Source: Crotophaga sulcirostris | Lineage: Eukaryota; Chordata; Aves; Cuculiformes; Crotophagidae | Assembly: GCA_013397455.1 (NCBI GenBank) | Contig: VYZB01000224.1 | Coordinates: 501,796-565,795 of the forward strand | Direction of reading: 5' to 3' | DNA length: 64,000 nt | In this document: one piece after another, positions 59,077 through 64,000 of the stretch | Position numbering within the stretch: position 1 is the first letter of the stretch | How the letters are laid out: each line of letters opens with the position of its first letter | Program-made: the position numbers and the translations under genes | The notes under the pieces: model-generated | Told to the model about the DNA's origin: nothing | Seen by the model: only the letters and a program-made list of their open reading frames with translations | The model's database searches: none

Positions 59077-61012
59077 CTTTTACTTATATAGCACATATTA
59101 CACTCAACATTTAGTCAAGTGCTTCTCACAAAATACTTACAGAAAGATGTCTCCGTAGATAGTTTGAAAGAAAGAAAATTATTGACTTTGAAAGGAAAAC
59201 TCTATTAAGCTAAATCTACTTCCCAAAAAGTATTGGAGCATTTAGGGTGCCACTCTTTAATAGAATAAAGTCAGCTGTGGGGGTTGGATGGCTGTGGTAG
59301 GAGCACACGTTTATTTTTCTTTGCAGCATTCATAATTCATTTCCATTAAGTTCACTCAACTTTCACAGTCCTAAGGCATTTCTACTTTCTGCATGTAGTG
59401 TCTGGTTACTATTGGCTGTCTTACCCCCTGACTTAACTGACTATTTTATCAAGCATCAGATAGAGTCATTTCATGGTACTTTCTTTGGTTTTACAGCCAA
59501 GTATCCCAGGACCTTCGCCAAGGCCCAGTGTCATCACAGCTGCTGAAGATCTCCAGACTGCATGGAATAGAAAGCAGCTGGAATAAGAGTGGATATTAGT
59601 CACAAAGCTTTGCTGATGTCTCATTCCATTTTCTCTTTTGACTACTCTTTGCCTTGTTTCTGATGTCAGAACGGAGCAAGGAGATAACACAGGGCTGCTC
59701 TGACAGCCCTACGCTCGCTGGAGACGCAAGCATGTTCTCTGGAGGTCATTGCTGTCCCTCACTGTAGGCATTGCTACAGCTGTGTGTTCAAGGTGATTTA
59801 AAGAGAATTATTTTAATGAAATGGTTACTGCTGATGCCTTTTGCTAGCTGTTCAGATTTTATGGGTTGAGAAAGAATTGCATTGTTTAGTAAACGCAGTA
59901 ACTAAAGTGAGAAGCAGCTGGTTATGGTAAGGAAACAAACCAACAATAAGAGCGATAATAATTTAGCTTGTGATAGGAAAAAAATAAGTAATTGAAGACA
60001 ATGATTGTGAGTAAGCCTGTCACTTCAAGCAGAATATTCAATTGTCTGCTAAAGCTAATTATTAGTGCATTTCAGCTCATACCTTTCCCTCTTTTATGGC
60101 CATATGGTGCCCTTAAATGCACTCTGAGCACATATGAGAGGTCTAATTTAAATTACCTCCAACACTTACATAATGCTTATGTATTAATACATAACACATA
60201 CATATTCAGAAATCTGTAATATTCTTGGCTGAATATACTTTTTTTTTTTCCAGCACTCACTAGAGAGAGCATGGGGAGCAGCCAGAACATCTCTCCTAGC
60301 AAATGATAGTCCTTGCACTGACAGAAGGTGCAGGGGCAGAAACTCCTGTCCACAGCTCTGCCTCTGTGAGCCAGACTCTAGCAGCAGCTTAACATCAGAT
60401 ATTTCCCCTTACCAGGAGTCTGAGTTTTGATTGTGAACACTCTATTCACGAGTCCATCTAGTGGATAGTATGAGATAGTATATTTTTCTACATACACATA
60501 CAGTACACATATATAAACTCTTTTTTTTCTCCCCTATTCTAAGCATAACAGTTCTAAAAAATACTAAAAATACGACAGTTTGGCATTACTTTGAATAATT
60601 TCCTAAAGATTAGAACCCACCAAAACCACTAAAATCCTTGTGTATGTATCCTGCTTAGAACTTGGCTGCAGAAGATAAATAAAAACTCCTTCCTTCCAGA
60701 GGGCAGGGAAGCTTGGGTGATGATGTGAACTGCAGTACACAATTGCTTCCCTTTGTGAATGATACTAAATTCTCCCAAAGGATTTTAAGGAGGCTGGGCT
60801 TCTCCAGAGCCTTGGGCAATCTTCCACATGCTACCCTTGAAGCCTCCCTTAGTGCTCAGAAGGTCTCATTTTCACAGCTGCAAGCGGTCACTAGAATCCA
60901 GTGGCAACACAAGCGTTTAGTGGAGAGTGCAAAGTCACTGGATTCTCTGACTGAGCCATCAAACAAGCACCCTGGCTCTGTCTCCTTCCTCAGGCTTAGT
61001 CCATTCAGAGTA
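59077..61012. other. low-copy DNA, no gene seen
   Basis: T-runs lie at about 60240-60250 and 60522-60529. A 105-codon frame (60713-61030) has no domain and runs into the next CR1. Nothing else recognised. Confidence 0.5.
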
Positions 61013-61240
61013 GAATCACAGAATCATTAAGGTTGGAAAAGCCCTCTTAAGATCATCCGGTCCAACCATCAGCCCAACAACACCATGCCTACTAAACCAT
61101 GTCCCAGAGTGCCGCCTCTAAAAGTTTTTTGAACACCTCCAGTTACACCACCACTGCCCTGGGCAGCCTCTTCCAGTGCTTCATCACTCTTTCAGCAAAG
61201 ACATTTCTCCTATATCCAATCTAAACCTCTCTTGACTAGA
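61013..61240 (-). mobile_element. CR1 LINE 3' fragment, class C
   Basis: Antisense: AGAATCACAGAATCATTAAG, GATCATCCGGTCCAACCATC, AGCCCAACAACACCATGCCT, CTAAACCATGTCCCAGAGTG, TGGGCAGCCTCTTCCAGTGC. This is the complementary reading of class C tails seen at 1.4, 23.6 and 30.0 kb. Confidence 0.92.
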
Positions 61241-61826
61241 CCCACAGGAGCTTCTCCTGCTTTTACATGTATACAGTGCTGGGTGGTGAGCGTGTCGGGA
61301 GAATCCAGTGCCAAGCAGGATCCACGGGCTGTACGGAGTCAACAACCAGAGCATCTCCCACAAACCTGCAGCCACACAGACTTATGGAATATTTTGTTTT
61401 TCAAAATCTAAAATCAGCTGGGGACTTAAAAACATTTCATGTAAGTTGATGAGGGGCACACTGGCCCTTAATACTTGTTTTGTTTCTCGAATTACTGTAG
61501 CAAGTAACTAATCCTGCCTAGCACTGAAGTTTCCTGCAAATACGTCTGATCACTTTGGTTTCTGAACTACATCCCACTTTTGCTGCTAACACAATAAAAT
61601 GGCCATCAAACTTAACAAACCAGCTGCCAGTTCAGAAAAAAGCATTCTCTTGGCATCCTGTATTAATTTGATGCAAACAGCTTTAAAGTAAAAAAGCAAA
61701 CAAACAAAACCCCAAACATGTTTATTTTCATTTTTACCTGCTATTTTTATGCTTTTGAGTAGCAAAATTCTCCTGTTAACATCCAGTAATTTCTCTGTGA
61801 ATGTTTTTTTGTTCTCTTTTATTATT
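61241..61826. other. low-copy DNA, no gene seen
   Basis: Nothing recognised except a T-run before the next CR1 (61804-61811). Confidence 0.55.
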
Positions 61827-61983
61827 CAGGGAGGTGGTGGAGTCACCAACCCTGGAAGTGTTTAAGAGGAGACTGGATGAGGCACTCAGTGCCAGGGTTT
61901 AGATGATGGGTTGATGTTAGTGTTGGGTTATAGGTTGGACTCGATGATCTCAGAGGTCCTTTCCAACCTTGTAATACTGTGAT
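61827..61983 (+). mobile_element. CR1 LINE 3' end, class A, 157 bp
   Basis: The sense copy starts CAGGGAGGTGGTGGAGTCAC. The last ORF2 codons read EVFKRRLDEALSARV-stop, then the 3' UTR with TTGATGTTAGTGTTGGGTT, the hairpin, and TAATACTGTGA. RV-stop variant. Confidence 0.95.
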
Positions 61984-62738
61984 TTTTTTTCTCAGGCTTT
62001 TATTTTTCCACTGCTCCTCTTGTCCCCTATGTTCTTAATACTGGAAACAAAAGTCTAGTTACACTGGATGCAAAACAAATATTAGTCATCCACAGTATGG
62101 AAAGCGGGTTAAAAGCACCACCAGATGAACAAGGTACCTTGCAGCCATTATATATTTGAATCCTTGGGTGAGTGCTCGAAAGAAATGAGTATTTAGGAGT
62201 CTCCCTCTCAAAAATAAACATACTCACACTACTCGTCACTTTTTGAAAGAAATTATCTTAATATTCCTGTTCTGGGAAAAGCTGAAGAGGAACGAAGCTG
62301 GTCCTTCTCCACTCCAGTTCCAGCTCTGCCTCCGAACTGCGAATGGTTCCTACAGCACCATCTGCAGAACTATCTAGCTGGAGGCTAGAATTGTAATATA
62401 CTGGAGTGGCAGATTAAGCATTAAATGTAGTGTGTTCCTGAAGGACAACAGCAGCACTATCTCCGCCGGCAGCTTAACAGCCACACCTAGAGCCCGTGGT
62501 GCTTCGGTTATCGGTCTGTCTGCAGATGCACCGACAGTTTCTGTCTCATAGGGTGGAAAGAAGTCTTAATGCTCTTACAGCTCTTTGGGTAGAGATCATT
62601 CTGGGAAAAACTGAAAGCATTTTATGATAGAACGGTATCCTCAGACATTGATTTTTGAGGTAAAACCTTAACTTGGACTTTAGTCCAACTATGAAAGAAA
62701 TGTAACTATAATTTTACTGTTTCAATGAGGGAGAGGTA
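61984..62738. other. low-copy DNA, no gene seen
   Basis: Nothing recognisable. Confidence 0.55.
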
Positions 62739-63056
62739 TTGAATCATACAATGGTTTGGGCTGGAAGGGACCTCAAAGCCCATCCAGTTCCACCCCCTGC
62801 CATGGGCAGGGACACCTCCCACTGGACCAGGGGGCTCCAAGCCCCATCCAACCTGGCCTTCAACACCTCCAGGGATGGGGCAGCCACCACTGCTCTGGGC
62901 AACCTGGGCCAGGGCCTCCCCACCACCACAGCAAAACGTTTCTCCCCAAGATGTCATCTCAATCTCCCCTCTTGCAGCTTCAAACCGTTCCTCCTCATCC
63001 TATCCCTGCACTCCCTGATCCAGAGCCCCTCCCCAGCTTTCCTGCAGGCACCCTTT
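62739..63056 (-). mobile_element. CR1 LINE 3' fragment, class B, 318 bp
   Basis: Antisense: GAATCATACAATGGTTTGGG, GGGCAGGGACACCTCCC, GGGGCAGCCACCACTGCTCT, AGCAAAACGTTTCTCCCCAA, ending CAGCTTTCCTGCAGGCACCC. The minus strand keeps LPRAVVAAPSLEVLKARLDG. Confidence 0.95.
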
Positions 63057-63943
63057 AAGAAGATGCCTCTGGTACTGGGAATACAAGTACTTTCTATTTT
63101 ATGTGCCATTTTATGTGTGATGGGTCTCCCACCTGGCTTCTAGAAACGTGTACAGAAATACGTCCTACGAGACACCCGCTCCCTTGCCTGCCAAGTTCCT
63201 CAGATACTCAAGGACATGTAAGGTGGTACTAAGATAGCTATGTTTAAGAATCTGGATGAGTTCCCAGATTACCTGCTGGGCTTGCTGAAGATAAAAGTAT
63301 GAGTGTAAGTACCTGAGATCATCATTATTCTTTATTGCTGGTGGAGGCCATTTTAAAATACATTTTCCAGCTAAAAGACAGCCTCAACTTTGTAGCTTCG
63401 TATCAGCAAGAGCAGATTACACAATCTGATCCCACATTACTGTAAAAAATACTATTCCATTTAAACTTTCCCATGCTCTCCATTCTCACTTTAGTGCTGA
63501 GTTCATTTTGCTTCAAATCCTAATAATTCTTTTTGTTTTGTAAGAAAGAAAGCAAAATAATATTGCCTGTCAGAGATGAATCAGCCCAAGCCATTTTTTA
63601 TTATTCTTTAACTTGAATTAAAACCTTAAATTTTTGAAATGAATTGTTGGTGGAGTTTTTAGTCCATATAGCCTTTTGGCATGTGATTTCTACTTGCATT
63701 CCTAATTAGAAATGCTGAATTAGAAATTTGTCACCTTTTTCCATTTCCCTTCCCCCCCCACTTTTTTTTTTTTTGCTTAGGTTTGAAACCATCGTGTGAA
63801 GACTTGTGTCAGGTTTCTTCACTTCTTCAACGCTATGACTACGAATTCTGGAGCCAAGCTGGACAAAGTCAGAAGCATTGAAAGAAAATGGAATAAAGAC
63901 AGATGAGGAACAGTGCCATATTTCTGGTCCTTGAAATGGTTCC
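63057..63943. other. low-copy DNA with C- and T-runs
   Basis: A C-run followed by a T-run lies at about 63751-63774. No gene or repeat family recognised. Confidence 0.55.
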
Positions 63944-64000
63944 CAGTATCACAGTATCACAAGGTTGGAAAGGACCTCTGAGATCATCGAGTCCAACCTA
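63944..64000 (-). mobile_element. CR1 LINE 3' end, class A, runs off the window
   Basis: Antisense octamers CAGTATCACAGTATCACAAG are followed by GTTGGAAAGGACCTCTGAGA and TCATCGAGTCCAACCTA to the last base. The rest of the copy lies outside. Confidence 0.95.

Noticed and set aside
1..64000. CRISPR arrays, bacterial operons, tRNA or rRNA genes
   Set aside because: No regularly spaced identical repeats, ribosome-binding-site-led gene strings or RNA gene signatures; the repeat types are those of a bird genome.

Overview
The window is nuclear DNA from a bird. I found no supportable host protein-coding exon, tRNA, rRNA, CRISPR array, bacterial-type operon or retroviral gene. What it holds is about 45 fragments of the avian/reptilian LINE retrotransposon CR1 in mostly AT-rich, low-copy intergenic or intronic DNA. 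By my own boundaries the fragments add up to about 11-12 kb of 64 kb (roughly 18%). That is well above what is usual for chicken or songbirds. It is closer to CR1-rich orders such as woodpeckers and allies or hornbills and hoopoes; this placement is inference from density only.

The CR1 copies fall into recognisable sets, with labels used only in this report. Class A ends in the hairpin GGTTGGACTCGATGATCTCA...TCCAACC and the 3' octamer ATACTGTG. Its ORF2 ends ...[11 protein letters not shown](M/R)V-stop, and its copies look very alike (two copies near 16.9 kb and 55.5 kb differ at about 6 sites over about 340 bp). Class B carries the GGGCAGGGACACCTCCC block (seen on the antisense strand) and the classical ATTCTATG octamer; its ORF2 C-terminus contains LPRAVVAAPSLEVLKARLDG. 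Class C has TTGGACTGGATGATCTTAGA near the 3' end and an ORF2 tail reading SPSLEGFK(E/K)RVDMALWD. A few copies are older and more diverged (25.1-25.8, 33.4, 38.1 and 58.7 kb). All copies are 5'-truncated and none can encode a full element. The open frames in them are decayed ORF2 C-terminal tails, and one fragment (21.7-22.0 kb) comes from the reverse transcriptase domain.

Layout: 0-13 kb is sparse in CR1, with a single-copy stretch of more than 5 kb from 3.9 to 9.1 kb. From 13 to 34.8 kb copies come every 0.5-1.5 kb in both orientations, and a 220-N assembly gap (24660-24879) sits inside a class A copy. From 34.8 to 37.0 kb is a CR1-free AT-rich stretch with a 17-N gap flanked by identical 9-mers. 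From 37 to 50 kb there are more class B, class C and old copies, a foldback-type rearrangement at 45.2 kb, and an unrecognised diverged repeat complex at 48.5-49.2 kb that occurs in both orientations. From 50 to 64 kb is mostly single-copy DNA with seven CR1 copies, the last running off the window end.

No genes act together here. The biology on view is retrotransposon history: two families with different 3' ends amplified into the same region, with 5' truncation points that coincide, a shared small deletion, a chimera and internal deletions. I did not find a convincing new cellular system. The most unusual structures are the 48.5-49.2 kb repeat complex, the 45.2 kb foldback and the coincident 5' truncations.
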